Positions 28,226 through 36,772 of a DNA stretch of 64,000 bases are shown here, piece by piece. Both the position numbers and the translations under genes were made by a program. Source of the stretch: JAAYDY01 sp964500225 (lineage in GTDB: Bacteria; Planctomycetota; Phycisphaerae; FEN-1346; JAACEH01); contig CAZCOA010000002.1 in NCBI GenBank assembly GCA_964500225.1, positions 1 to 64,000 on the forward strand. The letters are read 5' to 3'. Within the stretch, counting starts at the first letter, position 1. The number at the start of each line of letters is the position of its first letter. The notes under the pieces were generated by a model. The model ran no database searches. It saw only the letters and a program-made list of their open reading frames with translations, and was not told where the DNA came from.

Positions 28226-28906
28226 GTGGCCAGGAAGAGACGCACCGCCATCTTCATTGTCGCCGAAATCGGCCACCGCCTGCTCGTTGTTGTGGGAGCC
28301 GCCGGTCTCACGCTGGCCGTCTTCATGGTCCTGCCCTTGATGCAGACGATCACCCGGCCCGTGACGCCCGACCTGATTGTCCAGGAGGTCAGTACCGTTG
28401 ACCTGCCGCCTCCGCCGCCTCCGCCGCCCGAGGAAGAGACGCCTCCCGAAACCGCCCCGGAGGAGCCTGTGCCCGACCTTGCCGAGGAAACGCCCCCGAT
28501 GGATCTGTCGCAGCTTGAGCTGGCACTGAACCCGGGGTTCGGGTCGGGGGCCGCCGCCATCGACACCGCCGTAACCCTCAGACTCGATACCGCTGCAGAC
28601 GCCGAGGACGCCAAAGGCCTGTTCGACCTGGCAGACCTCGACCAGAAGCCGCGAATCATCTATCAGCCCGGCCCACAGATCACCAGCCAGATTCGACGCA
28701 AGGCGCCAGGATCCGTCCACATCATCTTCATCGTCGATGAGCGGGGCCGTGTGACCCAGCCCATGGTCCAAAAGTCCACCGACGAGGTCTTTGAAGAGCC
28801 GGCCCTGGCGGCCGTGAAACAATGGAAGTTCGAACCCGGAAAACGCAACGGCCAAAATGTGCGATTCCGGATGCGCGTGCCCATCATCTTTCCGAAGGGA
28901 CTCTGA
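28226..28906 (+). CDS. tonB: TonB family energy-transducing protein
   Basis: A 226-residue protein anchored by one N-terminal helix (about residues 19-40, LLVVVGAAGLTLAVFMVLPL). A Pro/Glu-rich spacer (about 56-86, eight consecutive Pro) should cross the periplasm, and the C-terminal TonB domain (about 150-226) has GSVHIIFIVDERGRVTQP, the helix EEPALAAVKQWKFEPGKRNG and a final beta strand. It should contact the receptor's TonB box. The GTG start follows AGGTGA, 12 bases after exbD. Confidence 0.92.
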   Translation: MARKRRTAIFIVAEIGHRLLVVVGAAGLTLAVFMVLPLMQTITRPVTPDLIVQEVSTVDLPPPPPPPPEEETPPETAPEEPVPDLAEETPPMDLSQLELALNPGFGSGAAAIDTAVTLRLDTAADAEDAKGLFDLADLDQKPRIIYQPGPQITSQIRRKAPGSVHIIFIVDERGRVTQPMVQKSTDEVFEEPALAAVKQWKFEPGKRNGQNVRFRMRVPIIFPKGL

Positions 28907-28908
28907 CC

Positions 28909-30501
28909 ATGAGGATTGTCGATCGCCCCCAACCGACCCATGCGGCTCCTTGCGTCGCACGTCCTTCGCACCGACGTCCATACGGCGCGGTAGCTCCCGT
29001 CCTTGTGCCCCTGGTTGCCGCCGCCTTGGCCATGTTCGCCGGAGCGTGCTCGCGGGTGATTCCTTGCACATCCGACCAGCCGCCCCCCCTCCCCCCGGCA
29101 ACCTTGCGGTCTCTCCCGCGGCCGTCCGCCGATGCGTCGGCAAGTCCGCCCGATGCCGAACATGCCCGGACGCCGTCTTCGCCGAACGCCGGTGCCACAG
29201 AGGTCCAACTGATGACCTGGAACGACCCGGACTTCCAGAAACGATTTGCCGAAAGCTACATCGCCGAAACCGAAATCGAGCCGCGAGTCACTATCGAGGA
29301 ACGCGAGGAGATGCAGAAGATCATGGCCCTCATCTCCAAGGACAAACTGGACGACGCCGCCCGACTCCTGGAAAAGATTCTCGATGGCCGCCGGGGCAAA
29401 GACGCCAACGCCGTCTATGATTTCACCCTGGCCAACATCTACTTTCAGCGAGAGCAACTCGACTTGGCCGCCGAGCGGTATCGGGCGGCCGTCGAGAAGT
29501 TCAGAAAGTTCCGCCGCGCGTGGCGCAATCTGGCCATCTGCCATGTGCGGCAAAAACGCTATCCCGAGGCCGTCGCCGCCCTCACCCGAGTCATTGAGCT
29601 TGGCGGCGGGGAGGCCCTGGTCTACGGTCTGCTCGGTTTCTCCTACAACATGGTCGAAGATTTCGTCGCCGCCGAGTCCGCCTATCGAATCGCCTCTCTG
29701 ATCGATCCGGCCACGCTCGATTGGAAGATGGGCCTTGCGCGAAGCTACTTCATGCAACAACGATATGCCGACGCCGTTGCGTTGTGTAATTCGCTGATCG
29801 CTGCCCACCCCAACCGCGCCGACCTCTGGTTGCTCCAAGCGAATGCCTATATCGGACTCAATCAGCCGCTGAAGGCGGCCGAAAACTATGAACTGGTCGA
29901 CCGCCTCGGCCAGTCCACCCCCGAGAGTCTCTATATTCTCGGCGACATCTATGTCAACGAAGGCGTCTTCGACATTGCCGTCCGGGCCTATGGCCGCGCC
30001 ATGGAAAAGGGTTCCGAGGGACGGCCCGAACGAGTCCTTCGCGCCGCCAAGGTCATGATCGCCCGAGGCGCACTGGACGAGGTCCGCCTCCTCGTCGGCA
30101 AAATCCAGACAGTCTATGCCGACCGCCTCAACGACGCCGACCGCAAAGATCTGTTGAAGTTACGCGCACGCCTGGCCGTAGCTGCAGGCGAAGGCGACGA
30201 GGAATCGGGGATTTTGAAGGAGATCGTCGATCTGGACCCCTTGGACGGCGAGGCCCTGATCCTGCTCGCGCAACACTGTGAACGCACAGGCGACCTGGCG
30301 CAGGCCATCAACTATCTGGAACGCGCCGAGGCGATCCAAAAATGCGAGGCCGATGCCAAGGTTCAGCACGGACGCCTGCTCGTCAACTCCGGCAGGTATG
30401 CCGACGCACTGCCCCTGCTGCGAAGCGCCAACGAACTGAAACCCCGTGAAAGCCTACAGAAGTACATTGAACAGGTGGAGCGATTCGCCAGGAACCGCTG
30501 A
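28909..30501 (+). CDS. TPR-repeat lipoprotein ending the TonB locus
   Basis: A 530-residue protein with an N-terminal signal region ending in a lipobox-like MFAGAC (Cys near residue 47), so probably lipid-anchored. A Pro-rich linker follows, then about ten tetratricopeptide-type helix pairs (VYDFTLANIYFQREQLDLAAERY, LAICHVRQKRYPEAVAALTRV, AVALCNSLIAAHPNRADLWLL, LAQHCERTGDLAQAINYLERA). The TPR gene after tonB is a regular member of TonB2-type clusters in other bacteria. The start at ATG 28909 lies two bases after the tonB stop, and GAAGGGA precedes it. Confidence 0.85.
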   Translation: MRIVDRPQPTHAAPCVARPSHRRPYGAVAPVLVPLVAAALAMFAGACSRVIPCTSDQPPPLPPATLRSLPRPSADASASPPDAEHARTPSSPNAGATEVQLMTWNDPDFQKRFAESYIAETEIEPRVTIEEREEMQKIMALISKDKLDDAARLLEKILDGRRGKDANAVYDFTLANIYFQREQLDLAAERYRAAVEKFRKFRRAWRNLAICHVRQKRYPEAVAALTRVIELGGGEALVYGLLGFSYNMVEDFVAAESAYRIASLIDPATLDWKMGLARSYFMQQRYADAVALCNSLIAAHPNRADLWLLQANAYIGLNQPLKAAENYELVDRLGQSTPESLYILGDIYVNEGVFDIAVRAYGRAMEKGSEGRPERVLRAAKVMIARGALDEVRLLVGKIQTVYADRLNDADRKDLLKLRARLAVAAGEGDEESGILKEIVDLDPLDGEALILLAQHCERTGDLAQAINYLERAEAIQKCEADAKVQHGRLLVNSGRYADALPLLRSANELKPRESLQKYIEQVERFARNR

Positions 30502-30756
30502 GAACCCCGGCCCGTCCCCGTTGGTCCTGGAGAACCGAACGGCTGTGTTTCTTCTCGAACGTTTCCATTGCGGTGGAAAGCGGCCATACGCAATCGTTCC
30601 TGATCAGGGAATTGAGAATAACCGTCAGCCGACGCATGGATGGTGAACCGTCCTTGCCCATTCGTCAGTGCGTGCTGAAACCCGAGCGGTCCGTCCTGAC
30701 GTGCGTCGGTTCGAATCGGTTGCTATCGGGCGCACCTCTCGTCCTGGCAAAAAGAT

Positions 30757-30790
30757 GGCCGTTCGACGTGCTCGCCGAACGGCCTTTCTT
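30757..30790. terminator. Strong bidirectional terminator after the TonB locus
   Basis: A perfect nine-base stem, GGCCGTTCG (30757-30765) with CGAACGGCC (30776-30784), has a ten-base loop and is followed by tttctt on the plus strand and by atcttttt on the minus strand. It can end the TonB locus from one side and the tRNA-like element from the other. Confidence 0.85.
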
Positions 30791-30799
30791 CAACAAGGG

Positions 30800-30874
30800 T
30801 CGGGGCGACAGAACGTGAACCTGTGACCTCCTGGTCCCAAACCAGACGCTCTAGCCGAACTGAGTTACATCCCA
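30800..30874 (-). tRNA. Aberrant tRNA-Pro-like element (TGG anticodon)
   Basis: A cloverleaf can be drawn on the minus strand: D-arm ACTC/GAGC, an anticodon stem TCTGG/CCAGG around TTTGGGA (anticodon TGG), T-arm ACAGG/TCTGT and acceptor arms TGGGATG/CGCCCCG. It deviates in several places: an A-C mismatch in the acceptor and another at 10-25, G-T at 53-61, and a T-loop of TTCACGT where the usual A58 is C. CCA is not encoded (the DNA continues CCC). It is followed directly by the bidirectional terminator. It may be a decaying or specialised tRNA. It overlaps the end of the 39-codon ORF by ten bases. Confidence 0.55.
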
Positions 30875-30984
30875 ATATCCCGCACAGCGGACGGCAGATA
30901 TTCCATGGCCTCCATCACCTTGCGGCAAGTAACGTTTCCCGCCGCCGGCACGGTCTTCCGGCAACCGTCACAGTTGCACGGCAA
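30865..30984 (-). CDS. Possible 39-residue cysteine-containing (zinc-knuckle-like) protein
   Basis: A short frame begins with TTG at 30984, three bases after the TAG stop of the DUF3467 gene and in the same frame, with AAGGGG about ten bases upstream. The N-terminal half is PCNCDGCRKTVPAAGNVTC: Cys residues spaced C-x-C-x2-C-x11-C, which suggests metal binding. The second half (RKVMEAMEYLPSAVRDIGM) looks like an amphipathic helix. The ORF stop lies inside the tRNA-like element. Its position suggests translational coupling to the DUF3467 gene. It could be a decayed C-terminal extension of that gene, since both are in one frame. Confidence 0.4.
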   Translation of the reverse strand: MPCNCDGCRKTVPAAGNVTCRKVMEAMEYLPSAVRDIGM

Positions 30985-30987
30985 CGA

Positions 30988-31365
30988 CTACGACCCCTTG
31001 GGGTTGCGGCTGCGCTTGGCGACGTCCAGTTCGAGCACACCGAACTGTTCCTCGTGCCGGCGGACGACCTCGGTCAAGGCCAACGCCAGCCGCTTGGCCG
31101 AGTAGTAGTTGAGAATGACACGCTGGTTGATCTGGACAAGGATCTCGCCTTCGCCTTGCGGCGAGGCCGCTGGACGAATTTGGTTCAGTCCGAAGTCCAC
31201 CACGACTTCCTCGGCGGTGCCGTTGGTGCGGAAGGCGTTGGCGTAGGACGTTCGGACGTCGCGTTCGTCGAACGCCAGCCGGACGTGTCGCCGGCCGGTC
31301 TGCTGGCGAACCTGTTCCTCGATAGGTTTGTCGTTGTGGTCGTCGGGACTGTTCTTCGGAATCAT
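30988..31365 (-). CDS. DUF3467 domain protein
   Basis: A 125-residue cytosolic protein. After a charged N-terminus, the core TSYANAFRTNGTAEEVVVDFGLNQIRP and INQRVILNYYSAKRLALALTEVVRRHEEQFGVLELD follows the DUF3467 pattern: a YAN motif, a VVVDFG strand and an ILNYYSAKRLALAL helix. The biochemical role is not known to me. An AAAGGAG ribosome site precedes the ATG. It lies 72 bases after the flotillin gene on the same strand, so it is probably part of that operon. Confidence 0.85.
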   Translation of the reverse strand: MIPKNSPDDHNDKPIEEQVRQQTGRRHVRLAFDERDVRTSYANAFRTNGTAEEVVVDFGLNQIRPAASPQGEGEILVQINQRVILNYYSAKRLALALTEVVRRHEEQFGVLELDVAKRSRNPKGS

Positions 31366-31437
31366 CTATTGCTCCTTTGCCGGATCGCACACTCACACGG
31401 CTGCCCTCGTCTGCGTCGTGGACGCCCGGGGCGGCCC

Positions 31438-32919
31438 CTACTGCTTGCCTCCCGCGGGCTGGTCGGCCTTGCCGGTGTCCCGGCCCCCGCCGAGTTTCGA
31501 CACCTTTTGCAGGGCGGCGTTGATGTCCATGCCGGTCAGGGTCTGGACCACCTCGGGCAACTGGGCCATGATGTTCGTGACGTCCTTGGTCAGCTTGCCG
31601 GCCCCGGCGCTGTCGCCGCCGGAGTTGATGATGACGATCTTCTCGGTCTTGGCCAGCGGCTGCGCGATGGCCGACGCCAGTGCCGGCGCGTGTTCCAGGA
31701 AGATCTGCATGATGGCGGCCTCGTTGTACTGGCGCCATGCGGCGGCCTTCTTCTCCATAGCTTCGGCCGTGGCCTGGCCCTGAGCCAGGATGACGTCGGC
31801 TTCGGCCATACCGCGAGCCTTGTTGGCCGCAGCCTCCCCTTCGCCGAGCTTGCGATTGGCCTGAGCCTGGCCCTCGGCCTCGGCTTCCAGGCGGAACCGT
31901 TCCGCGGCCGCCAAAGTCTCGATGCGGTACTTCTCGGCATCAGCCGGACGGTTCACGGTGGCTTCCAGTTCCTTCTGCTTGCGAAGGATTTCCTTTTCCT
32001 GCACGTCGATCATGCGCTCCTTCTCGATCGACATGACCTTGATCTCTTCGGCCTTGACGAGCTGCATGGTCTTGTTTTGCTGGAGATCGTAGGCCAGATC
32101 GCTCTCGGCCTTCTTTTCGTTGACCGCAGCCTGGTACTCGGCCCGTTTCATCTCGTAGTCGCGCTGTGCAAGGGCGATTTCGGTGTCGGCCTTGAACTTG
32201 GCCTGTTGGCCGGCACGGTTCGCTTCTGCGCTCTTAATGACCGCGTCGCGGTCGGCCTCGGCCTGCGCGATGATCGCATCGCGTTTGACCTGGGCCGTGC
32301 GCGGCTTGCCGAGAGCGTCCAGATAACCTTGGTTGTCGCGGATGTCGCGGAGCGTGAAACTCACGATCGACAGGCCCATGTTGGCCATGTCGCTGGCGGC
32401 CACCTCCTGGACCCGCTGGGCGAAAGCATCGCGGTTCTTGTAGATTTCCTCCACCGTCAACATGCCGAGAATGGCCCGCAGATGCCCTTCGAGCGTCTGG
32501 TGAGCGATCTCGGCGACACGGGCCCGGTCCATCGACAGAAATTGTTCCGCCGCCGTCGCGATCGACACGTCGTCGCCCTTGACCTTGATCTGGGCCACGC
32601 CATCGACCATCACCGGGACGCCCGTCACGGTGTACACCTCCGGCGTCTTGACGTCGATGGTCATCAGTTCCAGGCTCAGCAGGTCGTACTTCTCGACGAT
32701 CGGCCAGACGAACGCGCCGCCCCCCTTGACGATGCGGAACCCGACGGTTCCCAGTTCGCTGCGCCGTCGCCGGCCGGAGATGATCAGCACCTGGTTCGGC
32801 CCGACCTTCACGTACCGCTTGGTCATGGCCACGACGATGACGAAGAACACGAAGACAATGCCCGGAATAACAATTGCCGCCCATCCCTCAGGCGATATTC
32901 CCAGAACAAAAGCGTTCAT
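31438..32919 (-). CDS. Flotillin-like SPFH/Band 7 membrane scaffold protein
   Basis: A 493-residue protein. One N-terminal membrane helix (about residues 13-32, AAIVIPGIVFVFFVIVVAM) is followed by the SPFH/Band 7 domain (about 35-215, with KRYVKVGPNQVLIISGRRRR and VNRDNQGYLDALGKP-like text). Residues about 225-400 are a very long Ala/Glu/Lys-rich coiled coil (RDAIIAQAEADRDAVIKSAEANRAG). This is the flotillin/YqiK layout; such proteins oligomerise in membrane microdomains. The conserved partner NfeD-like gene lies just upstream, which supports the call. Confidence 0.93.
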   Translation of the reverse strand: MNAFVLGISPEGWAAIVIPGIVFVFFVIVVAMTKRYVKVGPNQVLIISGRRRRSELGTVGFRIVKGGGAFVWPIVEKYDLLSLELMTIDVKTPEVYTVTGVPVMVDGVAQIKVKGDDVSIATAAEQFLSMDRARVAEIAHQTLEGHLRAILGMLTVEEIYKNRDAFAQRVQEVAASDMANMGLSIVSFTLRDIRDNQGYLDALGKPRTAQVKRDAIIAQAEADRDAVIKSAEANRAGQQAKFKADTEIALAQRDYEMKRAEYQAAVNEKKAESDLAYDLQQNKTMQLVKAEEIKVMSIEKERMIDVQEKEILRKQKELEATVNRPADAEKYRIETLAAAERFRLEAEAEGQAQANRKLGEGEAAANKARGMAEADVILAQGQATAEAMEKKAAAWRQYNEAAIMQIFLEHAPALASAIAQPLAKTEKIVIINSGGDSAGAGKLTKDVTNIMAQLPEVVQTLTGMDINAALQKVSKLGGGRDTGKADQPAGGKQ

Positions 32920-32990
32920 CGGTGCCTCCCTTTTGCCTGTTCAATGTGACCCGGCGTCGTCCGACGCCCGCAACCCACCGTGAAAAGTCA

Positions 32991-33695
32991 TTATGATATG
33001 CCCGCTTCGCCGCCCTGCCCTGCCGCGGCCGAGTCGTCCGACGGCTCCGCCAGCTTGACCTGGGCCGTATTGCCCACCCACTTGACGATCCGCACGGGCG
33101 AATGGCTGGGCAGCGTGCCGCCGCTGATGCTGCGGGCCCGAGCCGTGAACCGCGTCCCGCGAGCCACGTAAGCGATCTCGCCGACGCCGTCCGGCGGAAT
33201 CGGCGTGGTAGCCTCGGCCTCCAGGCCGATGGTCTCGCGGAGGCTGGGGCTGCTGGAGCCTTGAATCTTGCGGGCCATGGCGTAGAAGAGCAAGAACGTC
33301 ACCACCCCCATCGAGATGCCCGAGATGCTGCTCGGCAACAACGACAGGGCCTCCCACCCCACGAGCTTGGTGAAGATGATGCCCGTGCCGCCAAAGGTCA
33401 CCAGGGTCATCGCCACAATGGGCGGGCTGAGCGGGCTGATGGTCGGCCCGTGCTCCATGCCGCCCGGCACATGGCCGACGTCGGCCGCCGTGGCGTCCAC
33501 GCCGGACACCACATCGTGTCCGCCGCCGAGGTCGCCGCCGGCGTCAAGGTCGGCGCCGATATCGCCGCCGGTATCCACGTCGCCCCCGCCGCCAAAGCTG
33601 CCGAAGATCGCCCCGATCACGGCATAGCAGAGCCCGAGCAGAAAACAGACGAGATAGACGAGATTCAGAAACACCCCAGCCGCCAGAATCATCAT
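32991..33695 (-). CDS. NfeD-like membrane protein
   Basis: A 234-residue membrane protein. The N-terminal helix (VFLNLVYLVCFLLGLCYAVIGAIF) is followed by a Gly/Asp-rich low-complexity loop with repeated GGD, DLDAGGDLGGG and HDVV words. Two more helices span about 100-150 (VAMTLVTFGGTGIIFTKLVGW, ISMGVVTFLLFYAMARK). A C-terminal OB-fold-like domain follows (GLEAEATTPIPPDGVGEIAYVARGTRFTARARS). This is the arrangement of NfeD proteins that pair with flotillins. I chose ATG at 33695 after AGGAGA; a GTG eight codons upstream has no such site. Confidence 0.85.
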   Translation of the reverse strand: MMILAAGVFLNLVYLVCFLLGLCYAVIGAIFGSFGGGGDVDTGGDIGADLDAGGDLGGGHDVVSGVDATAADVGHVPGGMEHGPTISPLSPPIVAMTLVTFGGTGIIFTKLVGWEALSLLPSSISGISMGVVTFLLFYAMARKIQGSSSPSLRETIGLEAEATTPIPPDGVGEIAYVARGTRFTARARSISGGTLPSHSPVRIVKWVGNTAQVKLAEPSDDSAAAGQGGEAGIS

Positions 33696-34079
33696 GACGC
33701 GTCTCCTGCCGAGCTTCACCGATATGAACCGTACCGGATACGGGATGCAACTTCGACTTTAGGATCCCAACGCCGTCCGGTCAACTCAAATCCGGGACGT
33801 GAGGGACACCCCGGCCGGACTGTCGCCGGCCCGAGCCGCCGCCCCGTGCGGCGTACGCCGACCTCCGACCGCCGCCGCAAGCATGACGCACCAGGCATGC
33901 CTCCACTTGCACGTTTTCCCTAAGATTTCGAGCGTCACCCCTCCTTGCGGCCCTGGGGCCGCTCCTCTCACCTCAAACAGAAGCGTTGTCGCCCCTTTTC
34001 AGGAAGAGACGCCCCGCCCACAGTCGAGGGCCGAACGGAAGCAACCCGAGCGCCACGCCACCTGCCCCGCGTGGAGGAG
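33696..34079. other. Intergenic stretch without visible genes
   Basis: The plus-strand open frames here are shadow-like (Pro/Arg-rich, no ribosome site), and I see no terminator with a T-run. The segment probably holds the promoter of the NfeD-like operon. Confidence 0.5.
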
Positions 34080-34375
34080 CTAGAACTCGATCCCCGGCTG
34101 CGCGGCCAGGCCGTCGTCGAACGGGTGCTTCAGGCATCGCATCTCGGTGGCCAGGTCGGCCCGCTGGAGGACGGAGGCCGGAGCGTCGCGGCCCGTAAGC
34201 ACCAAGTGAACGTGGCTCGGCCTCGCGTCGATCAGGGCCATCACGTCGGCCTCTGTAACCAGCCCGACCGTGAGGGCCGACAGAAGTTCGTCGAGGACAA
34301 GCATATCGGTTCGGCCGCCGCCGAGCAGTCGCCGCGCCTGGGCCAGTCCCTCGCTGGCCGCGGCCAGGGCCTCGG
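34080..34375 (-). CDS. Corrinoid adenosyltransferase, C-terminal part (cut by the assembly gap)
   Basis: About 98 C-terminal residues of a CobA/CobO/BtuR-type cob(I)alamin adenosyltransferase, which makes adenosylcobalamin. The visible DMLVLDELLSALTVGLV, HVHLVLTGRDAPASVLQRADLATEMRCLKHPFDDGLAAQPGIEF contains the family's VLDEL, the LTGR motif and the strictly conserved HPFD-AQ-GIEF ending. The N-terminal ATP-binding half, around 85 residues, is missing in the 100-N gap. Since that half plus an upstream region needs well over 250 bases, the real gap must be longer than 100. Confidence 0.9.
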
Positions 34376-34475
34376 NNNNNNNNNNNNNNNNNNNNNNNNN
34401 NNNNNNNNNNNNNNNNNNNNNNNNNNNNNNNNNNNNNNNNNNNNNNNNNNNNNNNNNNNNNNNNNNNNNNNNNNN
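34376..34475. other. 100-base run of N (assembly gap)
   Basis: Exactly 100 Ns, the usual placeholder for a gap of unknown length. It removes the 5' half of the adenosyltransferase gene and possibly the promoter of tex. Confidence 0.98.
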
Positions 34476-34502
34476 CTGCAACAGGCCCGTAGCTTGCAGC
34501 GA

Positions 34503-36734
34503 ATGCCTATGGGGTCCACTGTCACGTCTGAAATCGCACAGCAGTTGCGGCTCCGGGAGCAACAGGTCGAACGCACCCTGTCGCTGCTCTCCCAGGGCTG
34601 CACCGTTGCGTTCCTGGCTCGGTATCGCAAGGAGGTCACCGGCGGCGCCGATCGCAAGACGCTCCGTGCCATGATCGAACTGCACGGCCGGCTGACGGAG
34701 CTTCACAACCGCAAGAAGGCGGTTCTCGAGGCCTATGCCGAACAGGGCAAGCTGACACCGGAAATCGAGGAGACCGTGTCGCAGGCCGGGCAGATGTGGC
34801 TCCTGGAGGATCTGTGCCTTCCGCTGCGTTCTCAACGGCACACGGCAGCCATGCCCGCACGCGATCGCGGCCTGGAGCCGCTGGCCGCGCGCCTGCGCAG
34901 CGGCGTCCCGGCGGCAACCGCCGAGGAATTGGCCGCGAACTTCATCCGCCACGACCGCGACGTACACACCACCGCCGACGCCCTGTCGGGCGCTTCGCAC
35001 ATCCTGGCCGAGGACTACAGCACCCACGTGCGGATCCGGCAGAAAGTCCGCGACGTGCTCTGGGCCGAAGGGGTCCTGAAGTCGTCCCAGGGAGCCAGCG
35101 CCGAGGAACACCTCAAGGAATTCCGCGATTACTTCAACTTTTCCGAGCAGCTTCGCAACCTGCCGCCCCATCGCGTCCTGGCCGTCAACCGGGGCGAACG
35201 CAAGAAGGCCCTGAAAGTGGTCATCGAGATTCCGATGCAGCGTCTCGTGGACGAGTGCGTCGAGCTGGTCATCCCGGGGAACCATCCACACCGGGACTTC
35301 CTGCGCGAGTGCCTGACCGACGCGCTGACGCGGCTGGTGATTCCGAGCATCAGCCGCGAAGTCCGCCGCGAACTGACGGAGCGGGCCGAACTGCACGCCA
35401 TCGAGGTATTCGCCGGGAATCTGCGCGGCATCCTGATGACGCCGCCGGTGCGCGGCAAACGCGTGCTGGCGGTGGACCCTGGGTTCCGCACGGGATGCAA
35501 AGTGGCGGCGCTGGACGCCGAGGGACAATTGCTCGGTGAAACGATTGTCTATCCGCACGAACCGCAGAAACGCTGGGCGGAAGCCCACAGTACGCTGGCA
35601 GCCGCAATCGAAAAATACGAAATCGACGTCGTGGCCATCGGCAACGGCACGGGCTGTCATGAGACCGAGAAACTGGTAGCCGAAGTCATCGCCGCCGCCC
35701 GCAGACCCGTCCAGTATGCCCTGGTCAGCGAAGCCGGCGCCAGCGCCTATGCCGCCAGCGACCTGGCACGCGAGGAGTTCCCGAACCTGGACGCGGCCCT
35801 GCGCGGCACAGTGTCCATCGGTCGGCGGCTCCAGGACCCGCTCTCGGAATTCGTCAAGGTGGATCCGCGGTGCATCGGCGTCGGCCTCTATCAGCACGAT
35901 GTGGACCAAAATCAGCTCAAGGAGCACCTGGAGCGCGTCGTGCATGACTGCATCAACGAGGTCGGAGCCGACCTGAACCGGGCCCATGTGGCCCTGCTGT
36001 CGCGCATCTCCGGTCTCGACGAAGTCCGTGCGCGCGCTATCGTTCGATGGCGTCAGCAGGCCGGTCCGTTCACCTCGCGCGAGCAGCTCCGCCAGGTGCC
36101 CGGCATCGACGACCTGGCGTACCAGCAGAGCGCCGGATTCTTGCGGATCTTCGGCGGCGAGCAGCCGCTGGATGCCACCCCCATCCATCCCGAGTCGTAT
36201 CCGGTGGTGGATCGGTTGCTGGCCCGGTTCGGCTACACGCCGGCCGACCTGTCGGCGCCGGGCGGCTTGCCGAAGTTGCGACAGAAGCTCCAGGGCCTGT
36301 CGCTGGAGCGTCTCGCCGAAGAAGTGGACGTCGGCATCGCCACCCTCTCGGACCTTCTGCATTGCCTGGAACATCCAGGGTTCGACCCGCGCGATGCCAA
36401 TCCGCCTCCGATCTTCAAGACCGAGATGTTGCGCCTTGAGGACCTCAAGCCCGGCATGTGGCTCAAGGGCACGGTCCGCAACGTCGTGGACTTCGGCGCG
36501 TTCGTGGACATCGGCGTCCGCGAAGACGGTCTGGTCCACGTCAGCCAGTTTTCGAACAAGTACATCAAGAACCCCATCGATTTCATCCACGTCGGCCAGA
36601 CGGTGGACGTGCGCGTGATGTCCATCGACCACGAGCGCCGCCGCATTGCCCTGTCGATGATTCCCGAGTCCGAGGCCTCCAACGGCCGCCAACCCCCGGC
36701 GCAAGGCCCCATCGCCAACGCCGCCTCGGCCTGA
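34503..36734 (+). CDS. tex: Tex-family RNA-binding protein
   Basis: A 743-residue transcription accessory protein. Domains in order: the N-terminal helical Tex region (IAQQLRLREQQVERTLSLL, ARYRKEVTGGAD, a hallmark), the YqgF/RNase H-like domain at about 318-445 (LAVDPGFRTGCKVAALDAEG, VVAIGNGTGCHETEKL, VSEAGASAYAASDLAREEFP), a helix-hairpin-helix region at about 490-560, and a C-terminal S1 RNA-binding domain at about 642-719 (KPGMWLKGTVRNVVDFGAFVDIG). The start may be ATG 34503 or 34509; the gap just upstream prevents certainty. Confidence 0.95.
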   Translation: MPMGSTVTSEIAQQLRLREQQVERTLSLLSQGCTVAFLARYRKEVTGGADRKTLRAMIELHGRLTELHNRKKAVLEAYAEQGKLTPEIEETVSQAGQMWLLEDLCLPLRSQRHTAAMPARDRGLEPLAARLRSGVPAATAEELAANFIRHDRDVHTTADALSGASHILAEDYSTHVRIRQKVRDVLWAEGVLKSSQGASAEEHLKEFRDYFNFSEQLRNLPPHRVLAVNRGERKKALKVVIEIPMQRLVDECVELVIPGNHPHRDFLRECLTDALTRLVIPSISREVRRELTERAELHAIEVFAGNLRGILMTPPVRGKRVLAVDPGFRTGCKVAALDAEGQLLGETIVYPHEPQKRWAEAHSTLAAAIEKYEIDVVAIGNGTGCHETEKLVAEVIAAARRPVQYALVSEAGASAYAASDLAREEFPNLDAALRGTVSIGRRLQDPLSEFVKVDPRCIGVGLYQHDVDQNQLKEHLERVVHDCINEVGADLNRAHVALLSRISGLDEVRARAIVRWRQQAGPFTSREQLRQVPGIDDLAYQQSAGFLRIFGGEQPLDATPIHPESYPVVDRLLARFGYTPADLSAPGGLPKLRQKLQGLSLERLAEEVDVGIATLSDLLHCLEHPGFDPRDANPPPIFKTEMLRLEDLKPGMWLKGTVRNVVDFGAFVDIGVREDGLVHVSQFSNKYIKNPIDFIHVGQTVDVRVMSIDHERRRIALSMIPESEASNGRQPPAQGPIANAASA

Positions 36735-36772
36735 CGACCGCTTTCCCCACCCGGATTTCCAAGCAGCGACCA

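Noticed and set aside
30823..32949. 708-codon plus-strand frame opposite flotillin
   Set aside because: It is the reverse strand of the flotillin coiled coil and DUF3467 gene, rich in Leu/Val/His; no domain is visible.
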